This document shows, one piece after another, positions 44,431 to 52,614 of a stretch of DNA of 64,000 nt; position 1 is the stretch's first letter, and each line of letters begins with the position of its first letter. The stretch comes from CAKVLS01 sp045638465 (lineage in GTDB: Bacteria; Bacillota; Clostridia; Christensenellales; UBA1242). Under the pieces are notes generated by a model. The model had not been told where the DNA came from, did not search any database, and worked only from the letters and a program-made list of their open reading frames with translations. The stretch covers positions 26,339 through 90,338 of the forward strand of contig JAZUBK010000003.1 in assembly GCA_045638465.1 (NCBI GenBank), in the 5' to 3' direction. A program made the translations under genes and the position numbers.

Positions 44431-45456
44431 ATGAGATATAGTACTTTATTAAATCCAGGTTTTAGCTTTTTTGGATTGTGGGAAATAAAGTGGTATGGGG
44501 TAATAATGGCCGCATCTATGCTTTGTGGTATTTTACTTGCATTTTACACCTGCAAAAAGAAAGGCTATAGTACCGATATAATATTTGATTTGGCCTTGGC
44601 TATTTTGCCACTTGCGATTGTCGGTGCAAGATTATACTTTTGCATCTTTTATGGTGTAGATAGTTTTGGTGAGATTTTTGCCATTTGGAATGGTGGCATG
44701 GCAATTTACGGTGGCGTAATCGGTGGAATTATCGGAGTGTTTATTGTGTCTAAGGTAAAGAAAATTCCATTTTTGGACCTTTGCGACATCGCAGCTCCTT
44801 GCCTTATTTTGGGTCAATGTTTGGGTAGATGGGGTAACTTTGTTAACCAAGAAGCTTATGGCTATGCAACTGATAGTATGCAATTTTTTCCATTTTCAGT
44901 ATTTATCGAAAATTGTAATCAAGCAGTATGTAGTTGCGGAGGAAGAGGTTGGCATATGGCAACATTTTTCTACGAAAGTTTTTGGAACGCAATAGGTGTT
45001 GTTGTTCTGCTTATTATCTTAAATAAGATAAAACTAAGAGGCATCACAACTGCAAGTTACTTTGTATATTATGGCCTAGGAAGATCTATTATTGAAGGTA
45101 TGAGGACAGATAGCCTTATGTTCTTAGGGCTTAGAGTTTCTCAATGGCTTAGTATCGGTCTTATCATTTTGGGCGTGGTGATGATTGTACTTATTTATCT
45201 AAAATACAAAAAAGACCCGCAGTCAGTCTTGACACTTTTACCAGTTTCAGGAGAAAAAGCAGATTTAGAATCTTTAGACGAAAAATCAAGCGATGAAAAG
45301 GTTGAAGAAAAAAAGACAAAGGCTGAAACCGATAATAAAAAAACAAAAAAATTAACCGACGAAAAAACAGAAGAGAAGGCAAAAACAAAAACTGCCGTTA
45401 AAGAAAAAAATAAAGAAAAATCACCTATAGATAAATCTACAAGTGAGGACAACTAA
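44431..45456 (+). CDS. lgt: Prolipoprotein diacylglyceryl transferase Lgt with a charged C-terminal tail
   Basis: Transfers diacylglycerol to the lipobox Cys of prolipoproteins such as the two in this window. 341 aa; about seven membrane helices over residues 15-258. Family motifs include 'IWNGGMAIYGGVIGG' (near 90) and the signature 'GRWGNFVNQEAYG' (near 133). The last 80 residues form a Lys/Glu/Thr-rich tail not needed for catalysis in known Lgt proteins. Homology begins at the ATG at 44431 ('MRYSTLLNPGFSFFG'), directly after the promoter. The divIVA-like gene follows after 2 nt. Confidence 0.92.
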   Translation: MRYSTLLNPGFSFFGLWEIKWYGVIMAASMLCGILLAFYTCKKKGYSTDIIFDLALAILPLAIVGARLYFCIFYGVDSFGEIFAIWNGGMAIYGGVIGGIIGVFIVSKVKKIPFLDLCDIAAPCLILGQCLGRWGNFVNQEAYGYATDSMQFFPFSVFIENCNQAVCSCGGRGWHMATFFYESFWNAIGVVVLLIILNKIKLRGITTASYFVYYGLGRSIIEGMRTDSLMFLGLRVSQWLSIGLIILGVVMIVLIYLKYKKDPQSVLTLLPVSGEKADLESLDEKSSDEKVEEKKTKAETDNKKTKKLTDEKTEEKAKTKTAVKEKNKEKSPIDKSTSEDN

Positions 45457-45458
45457 AA

Positions 45459-46280
45459 ATGAACGATTTTACAATAATAAAACATGGATATAACCCAGAC
45501 GAAGTTGATAACTATATTATCAGACTAAAGGCAGACTATGAAACAAAATTGTCTGAGCAAAAAGATAGAATCTTTTATCTAAAAAATCAACTTGATACTA
45601 TCACTCGTTCTAGCGAAAGGGAATTAATGGTTGCCCTTGCTAACGCCGTTGAAAAAGCAAAACAAATAGAAATTAGTTCTAGAAACATTTTTGAACTAGA
45701 AACAAAAAGATTGAAACTTTTGTATTCAAAAATGGATTCGCTTATTGCAAATATGGAAGAAGATGCATCTATTGAGGCTTTCAAACAGCAGATGCTCACA
45801 CATATGGCTGAGTGTAAACTATCTTTGGACAAGAATATTGAACTTCAAGCAAGAGCTATGAATATGGTAGACACCGAAAACCCAGTTCGTAAACTTCTTC
45901 AAAAAATGAACGGAAAGACAACTTCTTTAAATCTAAAAAACATCGAAAGTTTTGTTGAAAGTCCAATCGAGCCAGAAAACAAAAAACCAGCTCCAAAACT
46001 AGAAAAGAAAGAGCCAAGACCTGCTCCTAAAAAGCAAGTTAGAGAAGTAAAACCTACATTTAATAAATTTTTGAAAGAAGATACTACATCTAACAAAAAC
46101 TTTGAAAGTATTATGTTTAAAAATACTGGCAAACAAAAGAAGAATAATTCAGTAATAACTGCAGATTTATCTTACCCAACTCCTAACGAAAGTGGTTTTG
46201 ACCTAAAAGAGGCAGTAAACCCAAAAGATGATTTGTCAGAAATTATGAAAGCCTTTGACTTCTTTACCGACGGTAATTAA
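45459..46280 (+). CDS. DivIVA-domain protein
   Basis: 273 aa. The N-terminus 'DFTIIKHGYNPDEVDNYI' is the DivIVA/GpsB membrane-curvature motif, followed by a coiled coil (about residues 20-130). A Pro/Lys-rich linker (about 165-195) leads to an unstructured acidic end. DivIVA proteins localise to poles and septa and organise division or spore-chromosome anchoring. It lies 2 nt after lgt, so it is in the same transcript. GAGGA within the lgt end provides the ribosome binding site. Confidence 0.75.
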   Translation: MNDFTIIKHGYNPDEVDNYIIRLKADYETKLSEQKDRIFYLKNQLDTITRSSERELMVALANAVEKAKQIEISSRNIFELETKRLKLLYSKMDSLIANMEEDASIEAFKQQMLTHMAECKLSLDKNIELQARAMNMVDTENPVRKLLQKMNGKTTSLNLKNIESFVESPIEPENKKPAPKLEKKEPRPAPKKQVREVKPTFNKFLKEDTTSNKNFESIMFKNTGKQKKNNSVITADLSYPTPNESGFDLKEAVNPKDDLSEIMKAFDFFTDGN

Positions 46281-46334
46281 TTATTAATCGTTTTGGAAGT
46301 TAATAGTTGCTTGAAAAACTTACAATAACACAAT

Positions 46335-46368
46335 AAAAAAACCTACTAAAAAGTTAGTAGGTTTTTTT
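46335..46368. terminator. Bidirectional terminator between the divIVA-like gene and the next minus-strand gene
   Basis: Perfect stem 46335-46349 / 46354-46368 (AAAAAAACCTACTAA-type, GC core CCTACTAA), 4-nt loop, A-run left and T-run right. Confidence 0.85.
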
Positions 46369-46371
46369 GTT

Positions 46372-47562
46372 TTATATTACTATGTCTGCCATCATACAAC
46401 CAAGGTATACATCTGACATTTCTTCTTCTGATATTACGTTGAAGTAATCATTTTTTAGCGACTCATAGACCTCTGTGATGTCTGCCTTTAGTTGTGGGTT
46501 TTGGAATCTGCCAATCATTCTTTCTATTTTGATAATAGAAGTTTTGATGTTGTCTTTTGATTTATCGGTGACATTTTTTGTAACTTCTTGCAACAACATT
46601 GTATCCATAAATCTAATTATTTCATTAGAAATTGCATTTAGCGATTCATCGGCAGTTTCTGGTTTTACACAGGCTTTGGCATATGTTTTTATAAGAGAAA
46701 CTTTTAATTTTTCCTTTAAATCATCAAGGTTAGATTCTACGGCTTTTGATGTAAGGGTAGCGTCATAACATTTTAGGTATTTGTCGGTGTTGACTAGTAT
46801 ATCTTTATACATTTTTCCGACGAACCTATAAAAGTCAATCTTTGCATAGCCAGGTTTATTTTTTAGAGTAGGCAAAATTTCTTTACGGATAAAAAATTGT
46901 AAGTGCTCTTTTATCTTTTCGATAAAGCGCTTTTTAGCAATAGCAGTTTCGCCTTTGTTTTTCTCCATAAGTCTGCGCATACGTATTTCGTGTTCTTTCT
47001 TTGCTAGTTCCCTTTGATACTCTAGTTCTTCGTCTATATTAATAATAGGGTTGTGTGCGATACACTCAAAAAAGTACAAATATTCTTGACTAAACATTTG
47101 GTATATATGCTCAAGATATTCGGCATATAGTTTTTTTCTATAAACGCCAAAATGCATAGTTTGTACTATTTTCAAAAGTTTTTCTAGAGCAACTCTATAT
47201 ATTTCTTCATTTTCTGGAGTGCGGTTTGGCCAATAATCTTCGTCCGTTTCTAGATTGTAATATTCTAGCATAAAGTCATTGCGATTTGGTGCAAACTCTT
47301 CTTGAGCGCAGTTTATTATCTTGACAACTCTTCTACTATTTAGCTTACGCAAAATAGCCCCTATAGGTCTGTATACAGCCAAGTGATGGTTGTTATCTTC
47401 TGGTTGTGGAATAACTAAAAAAGCAAGTACATATTTTCCTTTGTACTTTCTAAAGACAGGAGGCAAAATATCAATATTTTTGCAAGGATTGATTTTTGCA
47501 AACTCTTCTTTGTATTCGTCTTCCATTTGCATCACTTCGTGATATTTGTATAAACTGTACAT
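46372..47562 (-). CDS. Conserved-looking cytoplasmic protein of unknown function (396 aa)
   Basis: No family recognised. No signal peptide or membrane helix. The N-terminal third is globular ('ILPPVFRKYKGKYVLAFLVIPQPED', 'RRVVKIINCAQEEFAPNR', 'NLETDEDYWPNR'). A charged coiled-coil follows (about residues 185-240), and then a helical C-terminal part that ends in an acidic stretch and 'MMADIVI'. AGGAG (47572-47568) is 5 nt before the ATG. It diverges from glmS and converges on the divIVA-like gene. Confidence 0.7.
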   Translation of the reverse strand: MYSLYKYHEVMQMEDEYKEEFAKINPCKNIDILPPVFRKYKGKYVLAFLVIPQPEDNNHHLAVYRPIGAILRKLNSRRVVKIINCAQEEFAPNRNDFMLEYYNLETDEDYWPNRTPENEEIYRVALEKLLKIVQTMHFGVYRKKLYAEYLEHIYQMFSQEYLYFFECIAHNPIINIDEELEYQRELAKKEHEIRMRRLMEKNKGETAIAKKRFIEKIKEHLQFFIRKEILPTLKNKPGYAKIDFYRFVGKMYKDILVNTDKYLKCYDATLTSKAVESNLDDLKEKLKVSLIKTYAKACVKPETADESLNAISNEIIRFMDTMLLQEVTKNVTDKSKDNIKTSIIKIERMIGRFQNPQLKADITEVYESLKNDYFNVISEEEMSDVYLGCMMADIVI

Positions 47563-47678
47563 ACTTTCTCCTAAAAAATATTATACCTAAAAAATCGTTA
47601 CTTGTAAAGACAAAAAATTTTATATCAAAATATAAACCTTTATTAGGAGTTTTGCATATAAAAACAAAAGGAGTTTTT

Positions 47679-49451
47679 ATGTGCGGAATAACAGGTATTA
47701 TTACAAATAATAATTTATCAAAAAAATTACTTGCCGAACTTAGCAAGTTAGAATATAGAGGTTATGACTCTGCAGGTATTACTATAAGTAGTGGTGGAGA
47801 GTTTATTACAACCAAGCAAATAGGCGAAGTAGAGAGGCTAAAGGAAAAAGTCAATTTTGGAATAGAAGGAAGTTACGGCATAGGCCATACTAGATGGGCA
47901 ACTCATGGCAAGATTAATCTTAGCAACTGTCACCCTCATATATCGTCTAGTGGTCAGTGGGCTATTGTACACAATGGTATAATCGAAAATTATTTGGAAC
48001 TAAAAACTTTGCTCGAAAAGAAAGGTTTGTCTTTTTCGTCGGCAACAGATAGCGAGGTTGTAGCTAACCTTTTAGACGACAGTAAATCTTATGATATAAA
48101 AGGTATAATAAATGCCTTAAAAAATATCAAAGGCTCATATGCACTTGCTATGATAAATAAATACATAGCCAACAAAATTTTTCTTGCAAGACAAGACAGC
48201 CCACTATATGTGGCAAAATGTGGAGAGGATATTGTTGTTAGCAGCGACATAGTGTCTTTTTATGATAAAGCAAAAGAGTTTTGGGCGCTTGATAATGGTG
48301 AGTTCGCAGAAGTTTCTTCTGAGCAAATATTGTTTTTTGATAAGAGTGGAAAGATGATAGAAAAAGCCCCTAGACAACTTTTTGAGACAAACTCAAAAGC
48401 TGATAAGGGCGATAATAAACATTTTATGCTCAAAGAAATATTCGAAGTTCCAACATTATTAAAAGACGTGTATAGATATTATACCAATAATGACGAACTA
48501 ATATATGATATGAAAAGGCTTATAAAAAATAGTAGCCAAATAATCTTTGTTGGTTGTGGCACTGCATATCACTCAGCACTTATCGGTCAAAGTTTTTTGC
48601 AACAAAAAGTGCATAAGCCTATATCTACGCATATTGCTAGTGAGTTTTTGTATGATAGTACCCATATTGATCCTAATACCCTTGCAATATTTGTCAGTCA
48701 AAGCGGTGAAACGGCGGATACTATTTCTTCTCTAAAAAAGGCAAAAGAAAAAGGCGCAACAACTATTGCTATAACAAACAATGTAAATAGCAGTCTTGCG
48801 TTTTTGTCCGACTATACATTGCCTGTTTTGGCGGGGGTAGAGATTGCGGTTGCCTCAACCAAGGCATATAATTGCCAGTGTTTTGTGATGAACATGCTAT
48901 CTTCTTTTGCTAGTGGTGGAATTGGTTATACCAAGAATTTTGATGAACTGGTTTATGCGATTTCAAATGTAGATAGCGGGTTGTGTTTTGACATAGCCCA
49001 AAAGTTAAAGCAAGAGAAAAGTGTGTTTTTTATGGGTAGGGGAGTCGATTATATCACAAGTTTAGAGGGCAGCCTCAAACTTAAAGAAATATCTTATATA
49101 AATTCGGTTGCATGTCCTAGCGGCGAACTAAAGCACGGCACTCTTGCTCTTATCGAAAAAGGAACTATGGTTTTGATGACAATAACAGACCGGTCGCTTA
49201 AAGACAAAAGTATAGTATCTTTGCAAGAGATAAAAACGCGAGGGGCAAAATTAATTGTCTTATCTCCGTTTGCCGAGGTAAAAGATTATCTAGAAAGTGA
49301 AGATATATTTGTGCCGTTGCCAAATCTCAATGAACAAACCTATCAAGTGGCTACAAGCTATTATCAACTGATTGCATACTATACTAGCACCCTAAAAAAC
49401 ATTAACCCCGACAAGCCTAGAAACCTTGCCAAGTCAGTGACAGTAGAGTAA
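47679..49451 (+). CDS. glmS: Glutamine-fructose-6-phosphate aminotransferase GlmS
   Basis: Makes glucosamine-6-phosphate for peptidoglycan precursors. 590 aa. The start must be the ATG at 47679, because Cys2 of 'MCGITGI' becomes the N-terminal nucleophile and AAAGGAG lies upstream. The glutaminase domain runs to about residue 220 ('GYDSAGI', 'IGHTRWATHG', 'HNGIIENY'). Two SIS sugar-isomerase domains follow ('GCGTAYHSA', 'SQSGETADT', 'MGRGVDY', 'GELKHG'), and the end 'DKPRNLAKSVTVE' is canonical. The 116-nt upstream gap is too short for a glmS ribozyme and none is visible. Confidence 0.96.
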   Translation: MCGITGIITNNNLSKKLLAELSKLEYRGYDSAGITISSGGEFITTKQIGEVERLKEKVNFGIEGSYGIGHTRWATHGKINLSNCHPHISSSGQWAIVHNGIIENYLELKTLLEKKGLSFSSATDSEVVANLLDDSKSYDIKGIINALKNIKGSYALAMINKYIANKIFLARQDSPLYVAKCGEDIVVSSDIVSFYDKAKEFWALDNGEFAEVSSEQILFFDKSGKMIEKAPRQLFETNSKADKGDNKHFMLKEIFEVPTLLKDVYRYYTNNDELIYDMKRLIKNSSQIIFVGCGTAYHSALIGQSFLQQKVHKPISTHIASEFLYDSTHIDPNTLAIFVSQSGETADTISSLKKAKEKGATTIAITNNVNSSLAFLSDYTLPVLAGVEIAVASTKAYNCQCFVMNMLSSFASGGIGYTKNFDELVYAISNVDSGLCFDIAQKLKQEKSVFFMGRGVDYITSLEGSLKLKEISYINSVACPSGELKHGTLALIEKGTMVLMTITDRSLKDKSIVSLQEIKTRGAKLIVLSPFAEVKDYLESEDIFVPLPNLNEQTYQVATSYYQLIAYYTSTLKNINPDKPRNLAKSVTVE

Positions 49452-49454
49452 ATA

Positions 49455-49483
49455 AAAAAACACCTACAAAATAGGTGTTTTTT
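49455..49483. terminator. Bidirectional terminator between glmS and the zinc-ribbon gene
   Basis: 12-bp perfect stem 49455-49466 / 49472-49483, loop CAAAA. It serves glmS (plus) and the minus-strand gene ending at 49494. Confidence 0.85.
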
Positions 49484-49493
49484 GATTTGCATA

Positions 49494-50165
49494 TTATGTG
49501 CAAGTCTTTCTATAAGATTGCAATTTGTCATCAAAATAAATATTTTGAGAAGTCTTTACTTTAACGCCACCTCTAAGGTCTACTTCAAGTAGCTCTTTAA
49601 AGAAGTTTAAAGCAAGGGTGTTTTGTCTAGCAAAATACTCTACATAAAAAGAATTATACCTTCCGCCGATATTGGCAAACTCAACCAATCCCAAAGTGAT
49701 ATTGTATAAGGTATAAGTTTTGTCCTTATTTGAAACGCTAAGAAGGATAGAACTTCTCAAGTTATTATCGTTACGAATAGCTTTATTTTCTTTTTCTAGT
49801 GCATCTTTTGGTTTTGGTTCTAGTTTCAATACACCTTCAAGGGTAATAGTTTTTGCATCTAAACAACTAATCATCGGTGAAATTTCGCAGATGAAATCAG
49901 AAAACTTACGGAAAAGGTCTTTATTATCAAAAGCCGCAACAACTTCTTTTGTTGGTACGTTAAATTCGCCTTTCTTGTCATAAAACTTGATATATTCTTC
50001 TTGAACAAGTCTTACTTTACAATCAGGGCAGGTATCTATAAAATCATTACTATCCATAAAATCACGAGCTGCTTGGGCCATATGAGAACTAAAACTTCTC
50101 AAATCATAATTTTGGAAAGTTCTTCTGCATTTAGGGCAGATATAGTTTATTTCGTCTACTATCAT
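49494..50165 (-). CDS. Zinc-ribbon protein of unknown function (223 aa)
   Basis: Begins with two CxxC knuckles ('YICPKCRRTF' and 'DTCPDCKVRL', about residues 8-55), expected to bind one zinc. The rest is a globular alpha/beta region without recognised motifs ('TLYNITLGLVEFANIGGRYNSFYVEYFARQ'). No signal or membrane segment. The ATG at 50165 is preferred to one 30 nt upstream because GGAG (50176-50173) lies at the right distance. Downstream it ends on the shared terminator with glmS. Confidence 0.7.
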   Translation of the reverse strand: MIVDEINYICPKCRRTFQNYDLRSFSSHMAQAARDFMDSNDFIDTCPDCKVRLVQEEYIKFYDKKGEFNVPTKEVVAAFDNKDLFRKFSDFICEISPMISCLDAKTITLEGVLKLEPKPKDALEKENKAIRNDNNLRSSILLSVSNKDKTYTLYNITLGLVEFANIGGRYNSFYVEYFARQNTLALNFFKELLEVDLRGGVKVKTSQNIYFDDKLQSYRKTCT

Positions 50166-50335
50166 AATAATTCTCCTATACTTACATTTTATCAAAGAGC
50201 AAAAAAAATAGCAATTTTTGTAATAAAAAAAGTCAAAAAAAGAGTATAAATACCCAAACTTTACTCAAAATAAAGGTATGATAAACAAAATAAAAAATTT
50301 TTTCAAAAAAATCTTAAAAAAGTTTTAAATTTTTA

Positions 50336-50364
50336 TTGACATTTATTTTTATAAATGTTATTAT
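50336..50364 (+). promoter_or_regulatory. Promoter of tRNA-Asn
   Basis: TTGACA (50336-50341), a 17-nt spacer, TATTAT (50359-50364), TG one base before it. This is the best -35 match in this part of the window, as expected for a stable RNA gene. Confidence 0.75.
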
Positions 50365-50393
50365 GATTGAGCATTGAGTTGATGCAGCTATAT

Positions 50394-50468
50394 TCCTCGA
50401 TAGCTCAATGGTGGAGCAACCGGCTGTTAACCGGTAGGTTGTAGGTTCGAGCCCTACTCGGGGAGCCA
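50394..50468 (+). tRNA. tRNA-Asn (anticodon GTT)
   Basis: Complete cloverleaf. The acceptor stem TCCTCGA (50394-50400) pairs with TCGGGGA (50458-50464). The anticodon stem ACCGG/CCGGT encloses the loop CTGTTAA with anticodon GTT at 50426-50428. The T arm contains GGTTCGAGCC, the discriminator is G, and CCA (50466-50468) is encoded. Confidence 0.97.
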
Positions 50469-50472
50469 AATT

Positions 50473-50502
50473 AAAAGACAGGTTTTGACCTGTCTTTTTT
50501 TT
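50473..50502 (+). terminator. Terminator of tRNA-Asn
   Basis: 11-bp perfect stem 50473-50483 / 50488-50498, loop TTTG, T-run to 50502. Confidence 0.9.
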
Positions 50503-50547
50503 GTGGCTATGATAGAATAATTGACGTTTGTATTGCACTGTGTGATA

Positions 50548-50576
50548 TTGACTTTTGGGGCTTTTGGTGGTAGACT
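50548..50576 (+). promoter_or_regulatory. Promoter placed for a leaderless mRNA of the 197-aa gene
   Basis: TTGACT (50548-50553), a 17-nt spacer, TAGACT (50571-50576) with TG one base upstream. The ATG at 50583 follows after exactly 6 nt. Confidence 0.55.
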
Positions 50577-50582
50577 GAAAGT

Positions 50583-51176
50583 ATGAGAGATTTTTTGTTT
50601 GATGAATTAAAAGGTAATAAAGCTGATGGTTCTATATTAGGCCGCTTTGGTAAGAAAGGGATGTCAAAGTCTGATTTGGACTTTTTGGTAAAGTCTGATT
50701 TTTACTTGCTTGATAGGGCTTACCTTATATCAGGAGTGCTTGTAGGATATCACCCTGTTGTTCCTAATGGCATGTTTCCACAGAGGTGGGACTTGAGAAC
50801 TTGTTATAACTCACCAAAAGATTTGTCTTATATAAGCACACTTATTACAAACTACGGTAATAATTTTAATTCTTTATATGAGTATTTTGTTATGGATTCT
50901 ACAGGCAATATACTATCTGCCAATCTCAAGGTATCGAGCGAAACCGACGAGCAAGGAGTTATTCACTTGACAACAGATGATGAGTCTTTGGATCAATTTG
51001 TTTATCCTGCAGTTTTGAAAAAATGTAGTTACAAATGTTTTTATTGCCATAATGAGCAGATTGAGAAGTTAGACAAACAAGTGCAGTCTTATGCTGATCA
51101 AAAATTGATTGTAAGACCTACAGAGTTTAAAAGTGAACCTAGTGTCACCCCAAAAACTGAAGATAGATGCCAATAA
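50583..51176 (+). CDS. Unknown protein with a Cys cluster (197 aa)
   Basis: No family recognised. No signal or membrane segment. The first 130 residues look globular ('GYHPVVPNGMFPQRWDLRTCY'). A Cys cluster 'CSYKCFYC' near residue 149 resembles a metal-binding knuckle, followed by a polar C-terminal tail. There is no ribosome binding site upstream; the promoter lies immediately before the ATG. Followed by a good terminator, so monocistronic. Confidence 0.65.
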   Translation: MRDFLFDELKGNKADGSILGRFGKKGMSKSDLDFLVKSDFYLLDRAYLISGVLVGYHPVVPNGMFPQRWDLRTCYNSPKDLSYISTLITNYGNNFNSLYEYFVMDSTGNILSANLKVSSETDEQGVIHLTTDDESLDQFVYPAVLKKCSYKCFYCHNEQIEKLDKQVQSYADQKLIVRPTEFKSEPSVTPKTEDRCQ

Positions 51177-51182
51177 CAAACG

Positions 51183-51215
51183 CAACCTATAAGTTTTTTA
51201 TAGGTTGTTTTTTTT
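51183..51215 (+). terminator. Terminator of the 197-aa gene
   Basis: 10-bp perfect stem CAACCTATAA / TTATAGGTTG (51183-51192 / 51198-51207), 5-nt loop, T-run. Confidence 0.85.
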
Positions 51216-51245
51216 ATAAAAGAGGTTTTTTGGTAGAGAGTTTGT

Positions 51246-51274
51246 TTTGATTTGATGAGTTTTGGTGTTATAAT
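51246..51274 (+). promoter_or_regulatory. Extended -10 promoter of the 69-aa gene
   Basis: TTTGAT (51246-51251) with a 17-nt spacer, or TTGATT with 16 nt, then TATAAT (51269-51274) with TG one base upstream. Confidence 0.5.
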
Positions 51275-51295
51275 AAAGCATCAGGAGAAAAAAAG

Positions 51296-51505
51296 ATGTT
51301 GTTAAATGATCCTATAGAAAAAACCAGCGATTATAAAAAAATAGAAAAAGAATTGCAAAAACTTATAGAAAAAGAAGTAGGCAAGGCAAGGTATCCTGGA
51401 TATTGCTATCGCTATTGGGCTGCGAAAAAGAAAATTTTGATGGAAAAATATAATATCGCTTGGAAAAGCCCCTCAGAGCTTAACCCAGATGTTTTATTTG
51501 ATTGA
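51296..51505 (+). CDS. Small charged protein (69 aa), unknown
   Basis: AGGAG (51283-51287) lies 8 nt before the ATG and a promoter precedes it, so this short ORF is probably real. The product is helical and charged in its first half ('DYKKIEKELQKLIEKEVGKA'), with 'YPGYCYRYWAAKKKIL' in the middle. No signal peptide or membrane segment; no family recognised. Confidence 0.6.
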   Translation: MLLNDPIEKTSDYKKIEKELQKLIEKEVGKARYPGYCYRYWAAKKKILMEKYNIAWKSPSELNPDVLFD

Positions 51506-51576
51506 GTTTTTGCTTATGATAATATATAGATTTGTTTACATTGAGCTAAACTAAATTTTTATTGACGGAGAAAAAT

Positions 51577-52047
51577 ATGAATATAGAAATAATAAAAGAT
51601 AATGAGTTTGAAGAAACACACAATATGATAGCAAGATCATGTAGGGCGTCTTTTCCGCCTTATTACCCACAAGGGTCGATTGATTATGTAATAGATAGTC
51701 TAGCGCCAGAAAAGATAAAAAATAGAGCCTCTTGGACACACTTTTATGTAGTAAAAGACGAAGGCAAAATTATCGGCTGTGGGGCGATAGGACCATACTG
51801 GGGTAGCGAAACTGAAAGTAGTTTCTTTACAATATTTGTTGACCCAGACTACCAAGGCAAAGGTATTGGTCGCAAGATTATTGAGACCTTAGAAAACGAT
51901 GAGTATGGCTTGAGAGCAAACCGCATTGAGATTCCTGCGGGTATGGTTGCTATACCTTTTTATAAAAAAATGGGTTATGAGCACAAAAACGGAGAACTAA
52001 ACTATGACGATGGGCACTTTGCTATGGAGAAGTTTTTTGATAGATAA
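51577..52047 (+). CDS. GNAT-family N-acetyltransferase
   Basis: 156 aa. The acetyl-CoA-binding motif A is 'DPDYQGKGIGRKIIETLE' (near residue 90), with 'IPAGMVAIPFYKKMGYE' as the following strand-helix. Substrate cannot be told from sequence. The ATG at 51577 is chosen because GGAG (51567-51570) lies 6 nt upstream and the fold starts there; a TTG at 51562 lies within the leader. Confidence 0.85.
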   Translation: MNIEIIKDNEFEETHNMIARSCRASFPPYYPQGSIDYVIDSLAPEKIKNRASWTHFYVVKDEGKIIGCGAIGPYWGSETESSFFTIFVDPDYQGKGIGRKIIETLENDEYGLRANRIEIPAGMVAIPFYKKMGYEHKNGELNYDDGHFAMEKFFDR

Positions 52048-52078
52048 TAACCACTTAATATGATTTTTTGAGGTGAAG

Positions 52079-52540
52079 ATGCATAACGCTATTTTTTTGG
52101 ATATAGACGGGGTTATTAATAATATAAATACCGATAGGTCAGACAATCCTTATTTGAGCATAGATAGTAGCCTGGTTATGAAATTATCTGAGATTGTGAC
52201 TATGACCAATTCCAAAATATATCTTATTTCTGACTGGAAGAACTTTTGGGAAAGGGATAATAAAGACGAGCAGCACGAAATCGCAAATTATATAGATTAT
52301 AAACTATCTTGCGAAAGCCTTGTAATCGAAGACAAGGTAGACGGCGAAAAGATAACAAGGGGCGCAAATATCAAAAACTTTTTGTTATCGCACGATATCA
52401 AAAATTTTGTTATCTTAGACGATATGCCGTTTGACTACAAAAAAGAAGGCCTTTCAAAAAACTTTGTAAAAACAGATATGGAGTTTGGGCTAACCGACGA
52501 TGATGTCGCCAAGGCAATAAAAATACTTAGCAAAAAATAA
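52079..52540 (+). CDS. HAD-like phosphatase domain protein
   Basis: 153 aa. HAD motif I 'FLDIDGVINN' at residues 6-15, motif II-like 'IYLISDWKNFW' near 42 and motif IV-like 'FVILDDMPFD' near 111. This resembles the compact HAD domains of RNA-repair (Swiss Army Knife) and related phosphatases. Substrate unknown. The ATG at 52079 is used, with GAGGTGA just upstream acting as ribosome binding site; a GTG at 52073 lies inside that motif. It begins 32 nt after the GNAT gene, possibly in the same transcript. Confidence 0.75.
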   Translation: MHNAIFLDIDGVINNINTDRSDNPYLSIDSSLVMKLSEIVTMTNSKIYLISDWKNFWERDNKDEQHEIANYIDYKLSCESLVIEDKVDGEKITRGANIKNFLLSHDIKNFVILDDMPFDYKKEGLSKNFVKTDMEFGLTDDDVAKAIKILSKK

Positions 52541-52564
52541 AGGCTGATTATATACTGCAAACTA

Positions 52565-52594
52565 TTGATATTTGGCTTGATTTTGTGGTATAAT
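52565..52594 (+). promoter_or_regulatory. Extended -10 promoter of rpiB
   Basis: TTGATA (52565-52570), an 18-nt spacer, TATAAT (52589-52594), TG one base upstream. Confidence 0.6.
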
Positions 52595-52614
52595 AATTAT
52601 ATTAGAGGTGTGAA

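Noticed and set aside
50394..51505. tRNA-Asn as attachment site of an integrated element
   Set aside because: No second copy of the tRNA 3' end and no integrase gene were seen in the window; the genes that follow look like ordinary small genes with local promoter styles. It cannot be excluded beyond the window.
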